From: Bacteroidales bacterium UBA5382 | GTDB taxonomy: Bacteria > Bacteroidota > Bacteroidia > Bacteroidales > Dysgonomonadaceae | DNA length: 64,000 bases | Direction: 5' to 3' | Assembly: GCA_002409745.1 (NCBI GenBank) | Contig: DHOU01000003.1 | Location: 42,661 to 106,660, forward strand | Shown here: positions 44,694 to 56,540 of the stretch, in pieces | How positions within the stretch are numbered: position 1 is the first letter of the stretch | How the letters are laid out: each line of letters opens with the position of its first letter | Position numbers and translations under genes: made by a program | The notes under the pieces: generated by a model | The model's input: only the letters and a program-made list of their open reading frames with translations | Told to the model about the DNA's origin: nothing | Databases searched by the model: none

Positions 44694-45776
44694 TTAAATT
44701 TCAGCTTCTTTCATTCGCTCTGCATTTTCGCTGACAATTAGTTGATCTATCACGCCTTGGATATCCCCATTCATAAATGCATCCAAATTGTAAATAGTAT
44801 AATTAATACGATGATCGGTAATACGTCCTTGAGGATAATTATACGTCCGGATTTTTGCCGAACGATCACCGGTCGACACCATTGTTTTGCGCTTGGAAGC
44901 AACATCCTGTTGTCTTTTGGCCAGCTCTATATCATAGAGTTTTGTTCGAAGCATTTGCATGGCCAATTCCCGGTTTTGCAATTGTGAACGGGCCTGTTGG
45001 CAAACAACTACAATACCGGACGGTTTATGAGTCAATTGAACCTTCGTTTCGACTTTATTTACATTTTGTCCTCCTGCGCCGCTCGAACGAGCTGTTTGCA
45101 TCTCAATATCCGCAGGATTGATCTGAACATCGAATTCTTCTGCTTCCGGTAAAACCGCAACCGTGGCTGCAGAAGTGTGAACACGTCCTTGCGTTTCCGT
45201 CGCCGGAACTCTTTGGACACGGTGAACACCCGACTCATATTTCAATATTCCGTATACATAATCCCCCTTAACGGTGAAAATAATTTCTTTAAATCCCCCG
45301 GAAGGCCCTTCGGTATAACCCGATAATTCGGTTTTCCATCCTTTGCTTTCGCAATATTTCGAATACATTTTATACAGATCGCCTGCAAAAATAGCCGCTT
45401 CATCGCCACCGGTGCCGGCACGGATTTCCATGACTACGTTTTTCGCATCTTCCGGATCGGAAGGAATAAGTAACAGTTTAATGCTCTCTTCTAATTCCGG
45501 TAATTTGGTCGAGTTTATAGCCAGATCTTCATTGGCTAATTGCCGAAGTTCACTATCCGCTTCGTGCTCTAAAATAGCTTTAGCTTCCCGAATAGATTCC
45601 AGCGTTTTCTTATATTCCTGCTGAACGGTCACAATCTTTTCGAGTTCGCTGTATTCCTTATTCAGTTTGACGAACCGATCCATATCCGATATGATGGAAG
45701 GGTCCGCAATCAATGTCCCGACTTCTTCAAACCTTACCACCAAATGCTCTAACTTATCTAATAGACTCTCAGCCAT
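44694..45776 (-). CDS. prfA: Peptide chain release factor 1
   Basis: 360 residues, class-normal. The GGQ peptidyl-hydrolase motif lies in [20 protein letters not shown] and an acidic domain 1/2 helix precedes it. Recognises UAA and UAG. The upstream purM stop is only 3 bp away, so the two genes form an operon. Confidence 0.96.
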   Translation of the reverse strand: MAESLLDKLEHLVVRFEEVGTLIADPSIISDMDRFVKLNKEYSELEKIVTVQQEYKKTLESIREAKAILEHEADSELRQLANEDLAINSTKLPELEESIKLLLIPSDPEDAKNVVMEIRAGTGGDEAAIFAGDLYKMYSKYCESKGWKTELSGYTEGPSGGFKEIIFTVKGDYVYGILKYESGVHRVQRVPATETQGRVHTSAATVAVLPEAEEFDVQINPADIEMQTARSSGAGGQNVNKVETKVQLTHKPSGIVVVCQQARSQLQNRELAMQMLRTKLYDIELAKRQQDVASKRKTMVSTGDRSAKIRTYNYPQGRITDHRINYTIYNLDAFMNGDIQGVIDQLIVSENAERMKEAEI

Positions 45777-45779
45777 ATA

Positions 45780-46952
45780 TTATTCGTAACTAAAATTACC
45801 AAAGGGACTCTTTATGAGCACCTCACGTTTTGAAGCTTGTTCCACGCGTCCTACAATACGGGCATCCACTTCGAACGATTTAGATATCTCGATCACTCGT
45901 CGGGCATGAGCTTCCGGCAAATAAATTTCCATCCTGTGGCCCATATTAAACACTTTATACATTTCTTTCCAATCTGTTCCGGACTCTTTTTGAATGAGTT
46001 CGAATAAAAAAGGTACGGGGAACATATTATCTTTTACGACTTTCAACGAATCGGATAAAAAATGCAGCACTTTTGTCTGCGCACCACCCGAACAGTGGAT
46101 CATTCCGTGTATATTCCCCCTTAATTCATTTAAAATAAGAGAAATAACCGGAGCATAGGTGCGGGTAGGGGATAATACTAACTTACCGGCATCGATCCCT
46201 AACGGCTTCATCAGGTCCTTTAATTTTACACTTCCCGAATAAATCAAATCAGAAGGAATGGCGGCATCGTAACTTTCCGGATATTTGGCCGCCAAGTAAT
46301 GAGCAAACACATCATGTCTGGCAGATGTCAGTCCATTGCTTCCCATACCGCCATTATATTCTTTTTCGTAGGTAGCGCGGCCGGAAGAAGAGAGTCCGAC
46401 AATCACATCTCCGGCTTGGATATTCTTATTATCAATGACATCCGCTCTCTTCATACGACAAGTAACGGTGCTGTCGACGATGATGGTGCGCACTAAATCG
46501 CCGACGTCAGCGGTTTCGCCCCCCGTCGGATAAATACGTATGCCGAAGGAAGATAACTCTTCGCAAAGTTCATTGGTCGAATTAATAATCGTGGAAATGA
46601 CTTCACCGGGAATCAGATTTTTGTTTCGGCCGATGGTGGAAGACAGTAAGATGTTATCCGTAGCGCCAACGCATAATAAATCGTCCAGGTTCATTACCAA
46701 CGCATCTTGAGCAATGCCTTTCCAAACAGATAAATCACCGGTTTCACGCCAGTAAACATAAGCCAACGACGATTTTGTTCCGGCGCCATCTGCATGCATG
46801 ATATTACAGTAATTCGGATCTCCAGCTAAAATGTCGGGAATAATTTTACAAAACGCATTGGGATAAATGCCTTTGTCAATGCTTTTAATTGCATTATGCA
46901 CATCTTCTTTGGAAGCCGAAACTCCTCTTAAATTGTATCGTTGATCACTCAT
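45780..46952 (-). CDS. purM: Phosphoribosylformylglycinamidine cyclo-ligase
   Basis: 390 residues from ATG 46952 (MSDQRYNLRGVSASKEDVHN); the in-frame region further upstream contains the promoter and is not coding. ATP-dependent closure of FGAM to AIR in purine synthesis. Motifs: MHADGAGTKSSLAYVYW, AQDALVMNLDDLLCVGA, IYPTGGETADVGDLVRTI, GLSSSGRATYEKEYNGGMGS and MIHCSGGAQTKVLHF. This longer form is usual in Bacteroidales. First gene of the purM-prfA-pyrF unit. Confidence 0.93.
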   Translation of the reverse strand: MSDQRYNLRGVSASKEDVHNAIKSIDKGIYPNAFCKIIPDILAGDPNYCNIMHADGAGTKSSLAYVYWRETGDLSVWKGIAQDALVMNLDDLLCVGATDNILLSSTIGRNKNLIPGEVISTIINSTNELCEELSSFGIRIYPTGGETADVGDLVRTIIVDSTVTCRMKRADVIDNKNIQAGDVIVGLSSSGRATYEKEYNGGMGSNGLTSARHDVFAHYLAAKYPESYDAAIPSDLIYSGSVKLKDLMKPLGIDAGKLVLSPTRTYAPVISLILNELRGNIHGMIHCSGGAQTKVLHFLSDSLKVVKDNMFPVPFLFELIQKESGTDWKEMYKVFNMGHRMEIYLPEAHARRVIEISKSFEVDARIVGRVEQASKREVLIKSPFGNFSYE

Positions 46953-46986
46953 TATTATAAAAGAAATATCTATTAAATGGAATATG

Positions 46987-46994
46987 CAAAGATA
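46987..46994 (-). promoter_or_regulatory. -7 box (TATCTTTG) of purM
   Basis: Minus-strand TATCTTTG 34 bp before ATG 46952. No clear -33 TTTG. Confidence 0.5.
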
Positions 46995-47172
46995 ATTCTT
47001 TTGCGTTTTACCTGCTAATAAATGTTTATGAAAAAGCCAATAATAATATACTTCAAAAGGTATCTGCAAATGAGCGCCCCCTAAGACGGCTATAATTACT
47101 ATTATGTTTAATAGGTTGAGCGATTACGACTATTCATGTTCCCTGTCCATAATTCTATCGTATTATTTTAAA

Positions 47173-47209
47173 TCAAAAGGCACCTACAACAAATGTAGAT
47201 GCCTTTTGA
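47173..47209 (-). terminator. Terminator after the TPR protein gene
   Basis: CAAAAGGCA and TGCCTTTTG with CTACA/TGTAG inside form a long nearly perfect stem with a small loop. On the minus strand it follows the TPR gene stop by a few bases and is followed by an AT-rich stretch. Confidence 0.75.
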
Positions 47210-47214
47210 ATCGT

Positions 47215-48504
47215 TTATTGATTGGTTGGTCCTAATTCTTTTTCAACAACCTCCAATTCTGTCGATTTATCTATCCCCATATTGCTTAAATTATAATACA
47301 CGTTGCGAAGTTTAAGCAATGCGCTTTTAATTTCGGATTCTCCGGCCTTGCGTCCTTTGAGCAATTCGGTATATTTTTCCAAATGCGGAAGAGATTTTTG
47401 ATACAGTTCAATCGTCTTTTTATCATTTTCGACTTGTTGCTGCCTATCGGTCAACACGGCTGTTTTTTCTTTTATATCTTGAGCTTGAAGAATATAATTT
47501 ACAGCTAACGCCTCGAGAGCTCTTTCGCAATTAGCATCTTGAACCAATGCTTTTGTATATTCACTCTCAGCTCCGGTAAAATCGCCTCTTTCAGCTAACA
47601 AAGCGCCTTTTACACTATTTAGGTCACACGCATTCGAAGGATCATTTGCGATGGCTTGATCGAGATATTGCATTGCTTTTTCGTTTTGTCCCTGACGAAT
47701 AAACACATTTACCAAATTAGGAATAAAATACTTGCTTTTAGGGAATTTTTCCGCACCTGCATATAATGTCTCGAGATATTTCGCCGAATCGCCTGCGCTC
47801 ACATATTCGCTTGCCAGCAATTCATACAAATCACTTTCCTGATAAGCGCTGTTTTCAATAAAGGGCTCTTTTGTCGCGCGATCCAAGAGAACTAAGGCGC
47901 GATCATGTTGTTTGGCTTGAATAGCGGTTATAATAGCATAGTATTTAATGGTTTGATAAGTACTATCTAAAACAAAGGCTTCTTTTTCGCCTTCAAACAG
48001 AGGTAATGAAGGAATCGTCCAGTAAATTTCAAAGAATTCGGATGCTTTAGCGTAATCTTTCTGGTCGTTAGAATAAACGCCGCCGTTAATGAAAAACGGA
48101 TGATTCGCCCTAAGGATTCCGGCAATGTCTTTTCTGAATTTATTCCGTACGCGACCTTTTTCATCCGGTAATTGGCCTAATGAATCCGCCTTGAGATAAG
48201 GAGCATACGATTCGTACAAACCATCGTACATTACTTTATCATTAGTCTGTTTTCCCAACATGGCATTGGTCCTTTCATTATCGAACGCTTTGTTTCCGAT
48301 ATCGCCCCAAGTTTTCCAAGTTTCAGGATTACTGATCGTTTCAGAATTCTCGGACGCTTGTTTAATGAGCGTGCGAGCTTCATTTAAGTCGTTACTACCT
48401 AACGCTCTTTTAGCATCTTTTAATGCCGATTTTTGAGCAAAGATGCTTCCGGCAGAAAAAATGACCACCGCTGTCAAAAATAAGAGTTTCTTCATTTTAT
48501 TCAT
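47215..48504 (-). CDS. Exported TPR-repeat protein
   Basis: 429 residues; ATG 48495 (MKKLLFLTAVVIFSAGSIFA) is the likelier start because it opens directly with the signal peptide. The mature part is helical with several TPR units (for example DLNSVKGALLAERGDFTGAE and CERALEALAVNYILQAQD). Probably a periplasmic or outer-membrane-associated scaffold; the family is common in Bacteroidales but has no known function. Monocistronic between gyrA and purM. Confidence 0.85.
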   Translation of the reverse strand: MNKMKKLLFLTAVVIFSAGSIFAQKSALKDAKRALGSNDLNEARTLIKQASENSETISNPETWKTWGDIGNKAFDNERTNAMLGKQTNDKVMYDGLYESYAPYLKADSLGQLPDEKGRVRNKFRKDIAGILRANHPFFINGGVYSNDQKDYAKASEFFEIYWTIPSLPLFEGEKEAFVLDSTYQTIKYYAIITAIQAKQHDRALVLLDRATKEPFIENSAYQESDLYELLASEYVSAGDSAKYLETLYAGAEKFPKSKYFIPNLVNVFIRQGQNEKAMQYLDQAIANDPSNACDLNSVKGALLAERGDFTGAESEYTKALVQDANCERALEALAVNYILQAQDIKEKTAVLTDRQQQVENDKKTIELYQKSLPHLEKYTELLKGRKAGESEIKSALLKLRNVYYNLSNMGIDKSTELEVVEKELGPTNQ

Positions 48505-48594
48505 GTTTAGTTGATAAATATAATCTTAATTCTATTTCAAAAATTCTGTTTTTAGACTAAAATCGATTCAGAAGTTTAAACTCATTCCCGTTGA

Positions 48595-51141
48595 TTATTC
48601 TTCCGAAATCGTGTCTTCGGGCTTATTCTCCTGTGTGTCGTCAGTTTCTTCGGGAAGGACTTCATCTTGTAAATCTTCCGAATTCACCTTGCAAACAGAA
48701 GCTATCTCATCATTTCTTTTTTCCAAATTAATGAGTCGAACTCCCTGTGTAGCACGTCCCATGACACGAAGATCGGAAATTTTTACACGTATCGTGATTC
48801 CTGACTTGTTAATTATCATTAAATCGTTATCATCCGTAACGCTTTTAATGGAAACCAGCTTACCCGTTTTCTCTGTTATGTTGAGCGTTTTCACGCCCTT
48901 TCCACCCCTGCGGGTAATTCTATAAACAGGTTCCCCGTCTTCGTCATTCAGGTGACTTCTCTTTCCGTAACCTTGTTCGGAAACGACAAGAATCGTGCTG
49001 GTCGAGTCGCGATTCATACAAATCATGCCGATGATGCAATCTTCGCCGTCATCATCCAGAGTCATGCCTCTTACGCCGGTTGCGGTACGCCCCATAGGAC
49101 GCACGTCCGCTTCATTAAACCGAACGGCGCGTCCGTTACGATTGGCCAGGATAATATCTTTTTCGCCGTCGGTCAGACGAACCGCAATTACCTGATCGTC
49201 TTCGCGTATCGTGATAGCGTTCACTCCGTTTTGACGCGGACGGGAATATGCTTCCAACTGCGTTTTTTTGACAACCCCCTGTTTGGTCGCAAAAACCAAA
49301 TAATGAGAGTTTGTATAGTCTTCATCATTTAAGCTTTCGATCCTCACAAAAGCGGTAACGGCATCGTCGGAACCGATATTCAACATATTTTGGATGGCCC
49401 GGCCTTTCGAGTTTTTCGTTCCTTCGGGAATTTCGTATACGCGCAACCAATAACATTTACCTTTTTGAGTAAAAAATAACATGTAGTTGTGCATCGTCGC
49501 CGGATAAATATACTCGACAAAGTCTTCATCGCGTGTTTCAGTACCCTTGGCCCCTACTCCGCCCCTGTTTTGCGTTTGAAATTCCGATAACGCGGTACGT
49601 TTTATATATCCCCGGTGAGAGATGGTAATAATCATCTCATCGTTGGCATAAAAATCTTCGGGATTTAGTTCTTCCGAAGCATAAATAATTTCAGAACGGC
49701 GTTCATCTCCAAATTTATCACGTATTTCAATAAGCTCATCCTTTATGACTTTCATACAAAGTTCGTCATTGGTCAGAATCTCGTTCAGATAAGCGATTTG
49801 CTTTTGTATTTCTTCATATTCCGAATGGAGTTTATCTTGTTCGAGGCCGGTTAATTGCCGCAGACGCATTTCGACAATCGCCCGCGATTGGATTTCGGAA
49901 AGTTGGAACCGCTCAATCAAACGCTGGATTGCTTCCTGCGGCGTTTTAGAACTCCGGATAATCGAAATCACTTCATCGATATTGTCGGAAGCGATAATCA
50001 GGCCTTCTAAAATATGCGCTCTCTCTTCGGCTTTTCGAAGATCGTATTTTGTCCGCCGGATCACCACCTCATGACGATGTTCCACAAACAACTCAATCAT
50101 TCTCTTCAGATTGAGCAGTTCCGGACGCCCGTTGACCAACGCAATGTTGTTGACGCTGAAAGACGACTGCAAAGCCGTGAGTTTGTAGAGTTTATTCAAG
50201 ACGACATTCGCATTCGCATCGCGCTTCAGGTCGACGACAATACGCATCCCTCGGCGATCCGATTCGTCGTTGACATTCGAAATACCGTCGATTTTTTTAA
50301 GCGAAACTAAGTCGGCAATATGCTTAATTAATTCCGCTTTATTCACCATATAAGGTATTTCGGAAATGACAATTTTGTCATGCGTTTTGGCAGACTCTAT
50401 TTCGGCTCGTCCACGCATGATAATGCGTCCCCTGCCCGTTTCGAAAGCATCCTGAACGCCTTTATAGCCGTAAATGAAAGCGCCGGTAGGAAAATCGGGA
50501 GCCTTGATATAATGCATCAACCCTTGTATGTCAATCTCGCGATCATCGATATAGGCTACAATACCATTAATACATTCGGTAAGGTTGTGCGGGGCAATAT
50601 TGGTAGCCATTCCCACAGCAATACCGGCCGAACCGTTTATCAGCAGGTTCGGGATTCGCGTGGGGAGAACCGTCGGTTCAAGAAGCGTATCATCGAAATT
50701 GAGTTGAAAGTCTACCGTTTCTTTGTCAATATCGCGCAACATTTCTTCCGCTAACTTGTTCAACCTGGCCTCGGTATAACGCATAGCCGCAGGGCTGTCG
50801 CCGTCGACGCTACCCATATTCCCCTGCCCGTCGACTAACGTATAACGCATGCTCCAATTTTGAGCAAGTCTGACCATTGCATTATAAACCGAAGAGTCGC
50901 CGTGGGGGTGATACTTACCAAGTACTTCCCCGACAATTCTTGCCGATTTCTTATGGGGCTTATCGGAAGTATTTCCCAATTCCGACATTCCGAAAAGAAT
51001 ACGCCTGTGAACGGGTTTGAAACCGTCGCGAACATCAGGAAGGGCACGCGAGACAATTACAGACATCGAATAATCGATGTACGATGATTTCATTTCATCT
51101 TCGATATTAATCTTGATGATTCTATCTTCTTGATCAATCAT
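48595..51141 (-). CDS. gyrA: DNA gyrase subunit A
   Basis: 848 residues. Breakage-reunion subunit of gyrase. N-terminal [20 protein letters not shown], catalytic Tyr in [10 protein letters not shown], the quinolone-region loop [17 protein letters not shown], and a C-terminal beta-pinwheel with the GyrA-box-like [11 protein letters not shown]. At the position of E. coli Asp87 there is Asn. A short acidic tail follows. Single gene; the promoter region upstream is AT-rich with TTTTG and an imperfect TACCTTAG box. Confidence 0.97.
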   Translation of the reverse strand: MIDQEDRIIKINIEDEMKSSYIDYSMSVIVSRALPDVRDGFKPVHRRILFGMSELGNTSDKPHKKSARIVGEVLGKYHPHGDSSVYNAMVRLAQNWSMRYTLVDGQGNMGSVDGDSPAAMRYTEARLNKLAEEMLRDIDKETVDFQLNFDDTLLEPTVLPTRIPNLLINGSAGIAVGMATNIAPHNLTECINGIVAYIDDREIDIQGLMHYIKAPDFPTGAFIYGYKGVQDAFETGRGRIIMRGRAEIESAKTHDKIVISEIPYMVNKAELIKHIADLVSLKKIDGISNVNDESDRRGMRIVVDLKRDANANVVLNKLYKLTALQSSFSVNNIALVNGRPELLNLKRMIELFVEHRHEVVIRRTKYDLRKAEERAHILEGLIIASDNIDEVISIIRSSKTPQEAIQRLIERFQLSEIQSRAIVEMRLRQLTGLEQDKLHSEYEEIQKQIAYLNEILTNDELCMKVIKDELIEIRDKFGDERRSEIIYASEELNPEDFYANDEMIITISHRGYIKRTALSEFQTQNRGGVGAKGTETRDEDFVEYIYPATMHNYMLFFTQKGKCYWLRVYEIPEGTKNSKGRAIQNMLNIGSDDAVTAFVRIESLNDEDYTNSHYLVFATKQGVVKKTQLEAYSRPRQNGVNAITIREDDQVIAVRLTDGEKDIILANRNGRAVRFNEADVRPMGRTATGVRGMTLDDDGEDCIIGMICMNRDSTSTILVVSEQGYGKRSHLNDEDGEPVYRITRRGGKGVKTLNITEKTGKLVSIKSVTDDNDLMIINKSGITIRVKISDLRVMGRATQGVRLINLEKRNDEIASVCKVNSEDLQDEVLPEETDDTQENKPEDTISEE

Positions 51142-51302
51142 ATTAAAATGTGAATTTCTTTTTCAATTCTCTTATACTTATGTAGCTTATTTCTACAGGT
51201 ATATATTATATTATTATCTATTCGAAATTAATGCACTAAGGTACTGCTTTTTTTTGAATTTAACAAAATTAAGCCCCACGAAAATTGAGGAGATTGATGG
51301 GT

Positions 51303-51414
51303 GGTTGATGGAGATTGGAGGCTAGAGGCTAGAGGTTGGAGGTTGGAGAATGGAGAATGGAGAATGGAGAATGGAGAATGGAGAATGGAGGTTGGAGAAT
51401 GGTGAATGGTGGTA
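51303..51414. repeat. Heptamer array GGAGAAT (16 units)
   Basis: Sixteen perfect-phase 7-bp units: eight exact GGAGAAT or one-base variants in the middle (51345-51386) and variants such as GGAGGTT, AGAGGCT and GGTGAAT around. It lies between the gyrA promoter region and the secA terminator. The apparent reading frame through it on the minus strand (LHSPFSILHSPF) is a repeat artefact. Confidence 0.85.
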
Positions 51415-51420
51415 AACAAA

Positions 51421-51453
51421 ACCGGGAGCATCCCTTAAAAGGACACTCCCGGC
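51421..51453 (-). terminator. Terminator of secA
   Basis: CCGGGAG and CTCCCGG arms (51422-51452 on the plus strand) with an inner GTCC/GGGA-type extension. On the minus strand the hairpin is followed by TTTTGTTT. It lies after the secA stop and a short heptamer array. Confidence 0.7.
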
Positions 51454-51466
51454 AAAATAGTCAACA

Positions 51467-51501
51467 GACTAAAGACCGGAGACTGGTGACTGGAGACCGG
51501 A
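51467..51501. repeat. Heptamer array GACTGGA (5 units) next to the secA stop
   Basis: GACTAAA, GACCGGA, GACTGGT, GACTGGA and GACCGGA in perfect 7-bp phase, ending 1 bp before the secA stop codon complement. It is the reverse complement of the TCCAGTC type in the array at 57904-58015. Confidence 0.75.
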
Positions 51502-51502
51502 A

Positions 51503-54500
51503 TTAGAACTGTCCTTTTCCGTGACAATTCTTATATTTCTTCCCGCTTCCGCAAGGACAGGGATCGTTACGTCCCACTTTCTTTTCTACACGAATAGGCT
51601 CCAACTTTTGCTGCGGCGGCCTTTCCTGTCCGGAACCTCCGTTTTGATGAGCACGTGCGCGTGCATTCTCAATATCGTCTTTTTGCGTTCGATACTTGCT
51701 ATAATCGGTTTTTTGTTCAGGCGCCGCTTTGCGTACGTCTTCGGGATTCTGAATGGGGATTTGTCCTCTCATCAGGATGGATACCGATTTGACATTCACA
51801 TCGTCGACCATTTGCCGGAACATATTAAACGATTCGAGCTTATAAATCAACAACGGATCTTTTTGCTCATAGCTGGCATTTTGTACCGATTGGCGCAATT
51901 CATCCATTTCGCGAAGATGCTCTTTCCAATTTTCATCGATGGTTAACAGGAGCACCGATTTTTCAAACGCTTTTATCAAGGCTTTCGATCCGGTTTCATA
52001 AGCCTCCTTCAGGTTACAAGCAATATTATATACTTTCTTTCCATCGGTAATGGGAATTAAAATATTCTCATACATCGCACTTTGGTTTTCGTATACTTGC
52101 TTGATGACCGGATTGGCTATTTCCGCAAGCCTTTCGGATTTGCGTTTGAACGTTTCAAAAGCTTTATCAATCACCACTTTTACTTGCGATTCGGTCTTCA
52201 GTCCTTTCATTTCCTCTTCGGTAAAAGGGATTTCAAGCGCCAGCACTCGGAAGAGATCATGCTTCATGTTTTCATAATCATCCTCATTGTTTTCGACGAT
52301 ATTACGGGCCGTCTGCTCAATCACTTTCGCCACGTCGTTTTCGATACGCTCGCCCATCAAAGCATGACGGCGGCGTTTATAGATCACTTCCCGTTGCGAA
52401 TTCATCACATCGTCGTATTCGAGAAGGCGTTTACGAATACCGAAGTTGTTCTCTTCGACTTTTTTCTGTGCCCGTTCGACCGACTTGCTGAGCATGTTAT
52501 GTTCCAGCACATCGCCCTCCTTAAAGCCCATGCGGTCCATGAGTCCGGCAATTCTTTCGGTAGCGAACAAACGCATCAGATCGTCTTCCAGAGACACGAA
52601 GAATACGGAAGACCCCGGGTCGCCCTGACGTCCGGCACGACCGCGCAACTGACGGTCTACACGACGGGATTCATGCCTTTCGGTACCGATGATCGCCAAT
52701 CCGCCGGCCGCTCTCACTTCCGGAGAAAGCTTGATGTCGGTACCACGTCCGGCCATGTTGGTAGCGATGGTCACTACCCCACTCTGCCCTGCATGGGCGA
52801 CAATCTCGGCTTCACGCTGATGCAATTTGGCATTCAAGACATTATGCTTGATTTTACGCAAAGTAAGCATGCGGCTTAACAGTTCGGAAATTTCGACGGA
52901 AGTAGTACCGACGAGAACAGGACGTCCCTTGGAAACTAATCCTTCGATTTCTTCGATAACCGCGGTATATTTCTCCCGTTTGGTTTTATAGATGCGGTCG
53001 TTCAGGTCTTCGCGTACAATCGGCTTATTGGTAGGAATAACCACCACATCGAGTTTGTAAATGTCCCAGAATTCACCTGCTTCCGTTTCGGCCGTACCGG
53101 TCATACCGGCAAGCTTATGATACATCCTGAAATAATTTTGGAGCGTAATGGTCGCAAAGGTCTGCGTGGCAGCTTCGACTTTCACGCGTTCTTTGGCTTC
53201 AATGGCCTGGTGCAAGCCGTCGGAATAACGCCGCCCTTCCATAATACGGCCCGTTTGTTCATCTACAATCTTAACTTTATTATCGATAACGACGTATTCA
53301 TCATCTTTTTCAAAAAGCGTATAGGCTTTCAGCAATTGATTGACGGTATGTACGCGTTCAGACTTAATGGCATAGTTTTGCAATAATTCATCTTTCTTGA
53401 CGGCTTTTTCCTCGTCGCTCAGATTCATATTTTCCAGTTCCGAAAGCTCCGATCCAATATCGGGAAGGACAAAGAACTGCGGGTCGTCCGATTTGCCGGT
53501 CAGCATATCAATCCCCTTATCGGTTAATTCGATGCTATTGACCTTCTCATCAATAATAAAATAAAGCGGATCGGTAACCACATGCATGTTTCGGTTTTGG
53601 TCTTGCATGTAAAACGCTTCGGTTTTAAGCAAAGCGGCCTTGACGCCTTGTTCACTCAAAAACTTAATTAAGGGTTTGTTTTTGGGTAATCCTTTATAAG
53701 AACGAAACAAAAGCAATGCGCCTTCTTCCTGCTCTTTCGAATCTTCGGAAGCCAGTTTTGCTTTCGCCTGAGCCAGCAAGTGCGTACAAAAATCGCGTTG
53801 AACCTTCACAATGAGTTCTACCCGCGAACGAAACTGATCAAATAACTGATCGTCGCCTTTGGGAACAGGGCCGGAAATGATTAACGGCGTACGGGCATCG
53901 TCAATAAGGACGGAGTCGACCTCATCGACAATCGCGAAGTTATGCTTGCGTTGAACCAAATCTTTAGGAGAGATGGCCATATTATCGCGCAGGTAATCGA
54001 ATCCGAATTCGTTATTGGTGCCGAAAGTAATATCGGCTTCGTAAGCCTTGCGGCGCCCTTCGGAGTTCGGATCGTGGCGATCGATGCAATCGACCGAAAG
54101 ACCATGGAACATATATATCGGGCCCATCCATTCCGAGTCACGCTTCGACAGATAGTCATTGACGGTAACCACGTGTACCCCTTCATGGGTAAGAGCGTTG
54201 AGAAACACGGGAAGAGTGGCCACTAACGTCTTACCTTCACCGGTAGCCATTTCAGCAATCTTGCCCTCATGCAAAACGACTCCACCAAACAACTGGACAT
54301 CGTAATGCACCATATCCCAGGTGATTTCGTTACCTCCGGCTATCCAATGGTTTTTATAAACCGCTTTATCGCCGTTTATTTCAACAAAATCGTGCGTGGC
54401 CGCAAGATTGCGGTCAAAGTCGGTAGCCGCGACAACAATCTCGGCATTTTCGGTAAACCGCTTTGCGGTTTCTTTTACAATGGAGAACGCCACGGGTAAA

Positions 54501-54817
54501 ACGTCGTCGAGTACCTGTTTATACTTTTCGACAATTTCACTCTCTATCTTATCGATCTGGTTCCAAACATCTTCTCTTTGTTCGATGGGAATTTGCTCCA
54601 TTCCCGCTTTCAACTGTTCGATCTGCTGTTTGTCTTCGGAAACGTATTCCCGAATGTGCTGTTCAAGCTCTTTTGTTTTGCTACGAAGCTCATCATTCGA
54701 GAGTTGTTCGACTCCGGGGTAGGCCTCATGTATCTTTTTTACAACCGGATTGATTTCATTCAAATCCCGTTGTGCTTTATTGCCAAATATTTTAGAAATA
54801 AATTCGTTAAGTCCCAT
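51503..54817 (-). CDS. secA: Preprotein translocase ATPase SecA
   Basis: 1,104 residues, the enlarged Bacteroidetes form. ATPase of the Sec export machine. Walker A region [22 protein letters not shown]-like [16 protein letters not shown], the helicase part [10 protein letters not shown] and [15 protein letters not shown], and the C-terminal zinc/SecB-binding motif [14 protein letters not shown] family-typical insertion lies at about residues 290-430. The stop lies next to a heptamer repeat. Confidence 0.98.
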   Translation of the reverse strand: MGLNEFISKIFGNKAQRDLNEINPVVKKIHEAYPGVEQLSNDELRSKTKELEQHIREYVSEDKQQIEQLKAGMEQIPIEQREDVWNQIDKIESEIVEKYKQVLDDVLPVAFSIVKETAKRFTENAEIVVAATDFDRNLAATHDFVEINGDKAVYKNHWIAGGNEITWDMVHYDVQLFGGVVLHEGKIAEMATGEGKTLVATLPVFLNALTHEGVHVVTVNDYLSKRDSEWMGPIYMFHGLSVDCIDRHDPNSEGRRKAYEADITFGTNNEFGFDYLRDNMAISPKDLVQRKHNFAIVDEVDSVLIDDARTPLIISGPVPKGDDQLFDQFRSRVELIVKVQRDFCTHLLAQAKAKLASEDSKEQEEGALLLFRSYKGLPKNKPLIKFLSEQGVKAALLKTEAFYMQDQNRNMHVVTDPLYFIIDEKVNSIELTDKGIDMLTGKSDDPQFFVLPDIGSELSELENMNLSDEEKAVKKDELLQNYAIKSERVHTVNQLLKAYTLFEKDDEYVVIDNKVKIVDEQTGRIMEGRRYSDGLHQAIEAKERVKVEAATQTFATITLQNYFRMYHKLAGMTGTAETEAGEFWDIYKLDVVVIPTNKPIVREDLNDRIYKTKREKYTAVIEEIEGLVSKGRPVLVGTTSVEISELLSRMLTLRKIKHNVLNAKLHQREAEIVAHAGQSGVVTIATNMAGRGTDIKLSPEVRAAGGLAIIGTERHESRRVDRQLRGRAGRQGDPGSSVFFVSLEDDLMRLFATERIAGLMDRMGFKEGDVLEHNMLSKSVERAQKKVEENNFGIRKRLLEYDDVMNSQREVIYKRRRHALMGERIENDVAKVIEQTARNIVENNEDDYENMKHDLFRVLALEIPFTEEEMKGLKTESQVKVVIDKAFETFKRKSERLAEIANPVIKQVYENQSAMYENILIPITDGKKVYNIACNLKEAYETGSKALIKAFEKSVLLLTIDENWKEHLREMDELRQSVQNASYEQKDPLLIYKLESFNMFRQMVDDVNVKSVSILMRGQIPIQNPEDVRKAAPEQKTDYSKYRTQKDDIENARARAHQNGGSGQERPPQQKLEPIRVEKKVGRNDPCPCGSGKKYKNCHGKGQF

Positions 54818-54901
54818 AAATTATATTCTTATCGCTCATCGGGGTGCATCCCGAAAAGCCTATTCGTTATTTCGTTAATTATTATTTGTGTGAGAATAAG
54901 A

Positions 54902-56485
54902 TCATAAAAGTTCTTTCAATATACTACCTTTAGCCGCATTGGGCGCCCGGATGCGCAAACGATACGCGACGCTGGGAGCGATTTGGAGCGCATCGATGGT
55001 TTGCTCGATCTTTTGCGGTTTAATATGGTTTCCTAAAAAGAACACGGGCGACAACACCGCATTATTACGCATAAACTGATGGTCGCCGTTTTGCGAGTCT
55101 TCCACGTGCCAACCCGGCTGTAATTCGAGAAAGAGATCGCCCGAAATATTTTTATAGTACCCGTTCCGATAATGCTGCAAGACCCCGTTATAAGCTCCAT
55201 GCAACATTTGATAGGAGGTGTACACATCCTGCACTCCGGCCGAAAGCACCAGAAATTCGGCAGCCGTCTTCTGAAAGTCGGCGAGACTAATTTTTTTATC
55301 TTCAATAAGCTTCCGGTCGAAAAAGAATTGACGATTATAATATTTTTTTATCCATTGTTCCCTTCCGTAAACGGCCATCAAGTACATATTGAGCAAAGCC
55401 TGAGTGCGTTCGGGACGGAAAATACCGTTAGAGGTCACCATGCCTTGCGGAAGAATCTCCTGTTCGTTGAAATAACCGGTGGAAACCACAAATATCAGGG
55501 CGTTCTTAATCCCGACGGTCTCTTCAATGGCATCCAGCAATTTACCCAACTCCTGATCGAGGCGGTAATACGTGTCCTGTATCTCGACCGAATAATTCTT
55601 ATCGAGGGCATTTTCGTAGTTTCCGGCATAAAAAGTAACGGCCAGAAAATCCGGATTCATTCGCTTGCCCAATGAATTGGAGCGAAGGACCGCTTCGGCT
55701 ATCTCACGCACTTCCGTATTGACATACGGAGATTGCTTGAACAGTTTCACGCTGTTCTTTTTATCATTTGCAAAGAAATGCTGAAAGTTATAGATGTTTT
55801 TTGTATACGGGAAGGCGTTGTATTGATTTACATCGATGGCCGGACGCCAAGTGATGCTGTTGATCCGGTTGGAGGTCGATTCGATACCCCGATTGCGCTG
55901 ATCGACTACCGGTTGCTTGTTCTTATAAAAAGTCGTTGTGGCCCATTTGCCCGAAAAGTCTTCGATCCAATAAGCGCCGGTAGCCGCATGTCCGCCCGAG
56001 GCCAAAGCCTGCGAGGCATGGGGCGCGAAAGCGAATACATCGGATTGGCCGCCCGAGGCTATTTGCAGTTCGTCGGTAAGAGTCGACACCTTGACGGGTA
56101 GCGGAGAAAGTTTTTCGGTCGTATAATTTCCCAGATATTTATCGTCGGAGAAAGAGGCTGTTTCGCGATTCAAATCGACGGCGAACTTATTTTCCGCAAT
56201 AATGCCGTGATAAGAGGGGTTCGCTCCCGTATAGAGGGTGGTCATGGCCGAAGCACGGTCGATGGCGGGAAAATCGTACGACACGTTGGCATAGACCAAC
56301 CCGCTGTTGAGGAGCCGTTTAAACCCTTTTTCGCCAAAAGTATGCTTAAACATCTCCAGATAGTCACCCCTTAATTGATCGATCGTAATGCCGACGACCA
56401 GTTTTGGAACTTCCGCCGCGACATTCTGTGCACATAACGAAGTGATCGAAAAAAACGCGACTAAAGACGATAATATTTTGATCAT
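54902..56485 (-). CDS. Exported alkaline-phosphatase-superfamily hydrolase (PafA/NPP-like)
   Basis: 527 residues. The signal peptide ends near SLCAQ. The type I phosphodiesterase fold has metal-binding Asp in VVGITIDQLRGDYLEMF, the nucleophile region AIDRASAMTTLYTGANPSYH with Thr or Ser, and FAFAPHASQAL. It hydrolyses phosphate mono- or diesters in the periplasm. It follows the DUF4105 gene by 55 bp and has its own -7 box. The active-site Thr/Ser assignment is by eye. Confidence 0.88.
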   Translation of the reverse strand: MIKILSSLVAFFSITSLCAQNVAAEVPKLVVGITIDQLRGDYLEMFKHTFGEKGFKRLLNSGLVYANVSYDFPAIDRASAMTTLYTGANPSYHGIIAENKFAVDLNRETASFSDDKYLGNYTTEKLSPLPVKVSTLTDELQIASGGQSDVFAFAPHASQALASGGHAATGAYWIEDFSGKWATTTFYKNKQPVVDQRNRGIESTSNRINSITWRPAIDVNQYNAFPYTKNIYNFQHFFANDKKNSVKLFKQSPYVNTEVREIAEAVLRSNSLGKRMNPDFLAVTFYAGNYENALDKNYSVEIQDTYYRLDQELGKLLDAIEETVGIKNALIFVVSTGYFNEQEILPQGMVTSNGIFRPERTQALLNMYLMAVYGREQWIKKYYNRQFFFDRKLIEDKKISLADFQKTAAEFLVLSAGVQDVYTSYQMLHGAYNGVLQHYRNGYYKNISGDLFLELQPGWHVEDSQNGDHQFMRNNAVLSPVFFLGNHIKPQKIEQTIDALQIAPSVAYRLRIRAPNAAKGSILKELL

Positions 56486-56532
56486 TTATTTTTTTACTCT
56501 CTTATACTGTAAATCACTTAACAAAAACCGTG

Positions 56533-56540
56533 CAAAAATA
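56533..56540 (-). promoter_or_regulatory. Putative -7 box (TATTTTTG) for the phosphatase gene
   Basis: Minus-strand TATTTTTG, 47 bp before the ATG at 56485 and abutting the stop of the upstream DUF4105 gene. Confidence 0.4.

Noticed and set aside
51228..51431. Minus-strand 67-codon frame (SILHSPFSILHSPF)
   Set aside because: Translation of the GGAGAAT heptamer array.
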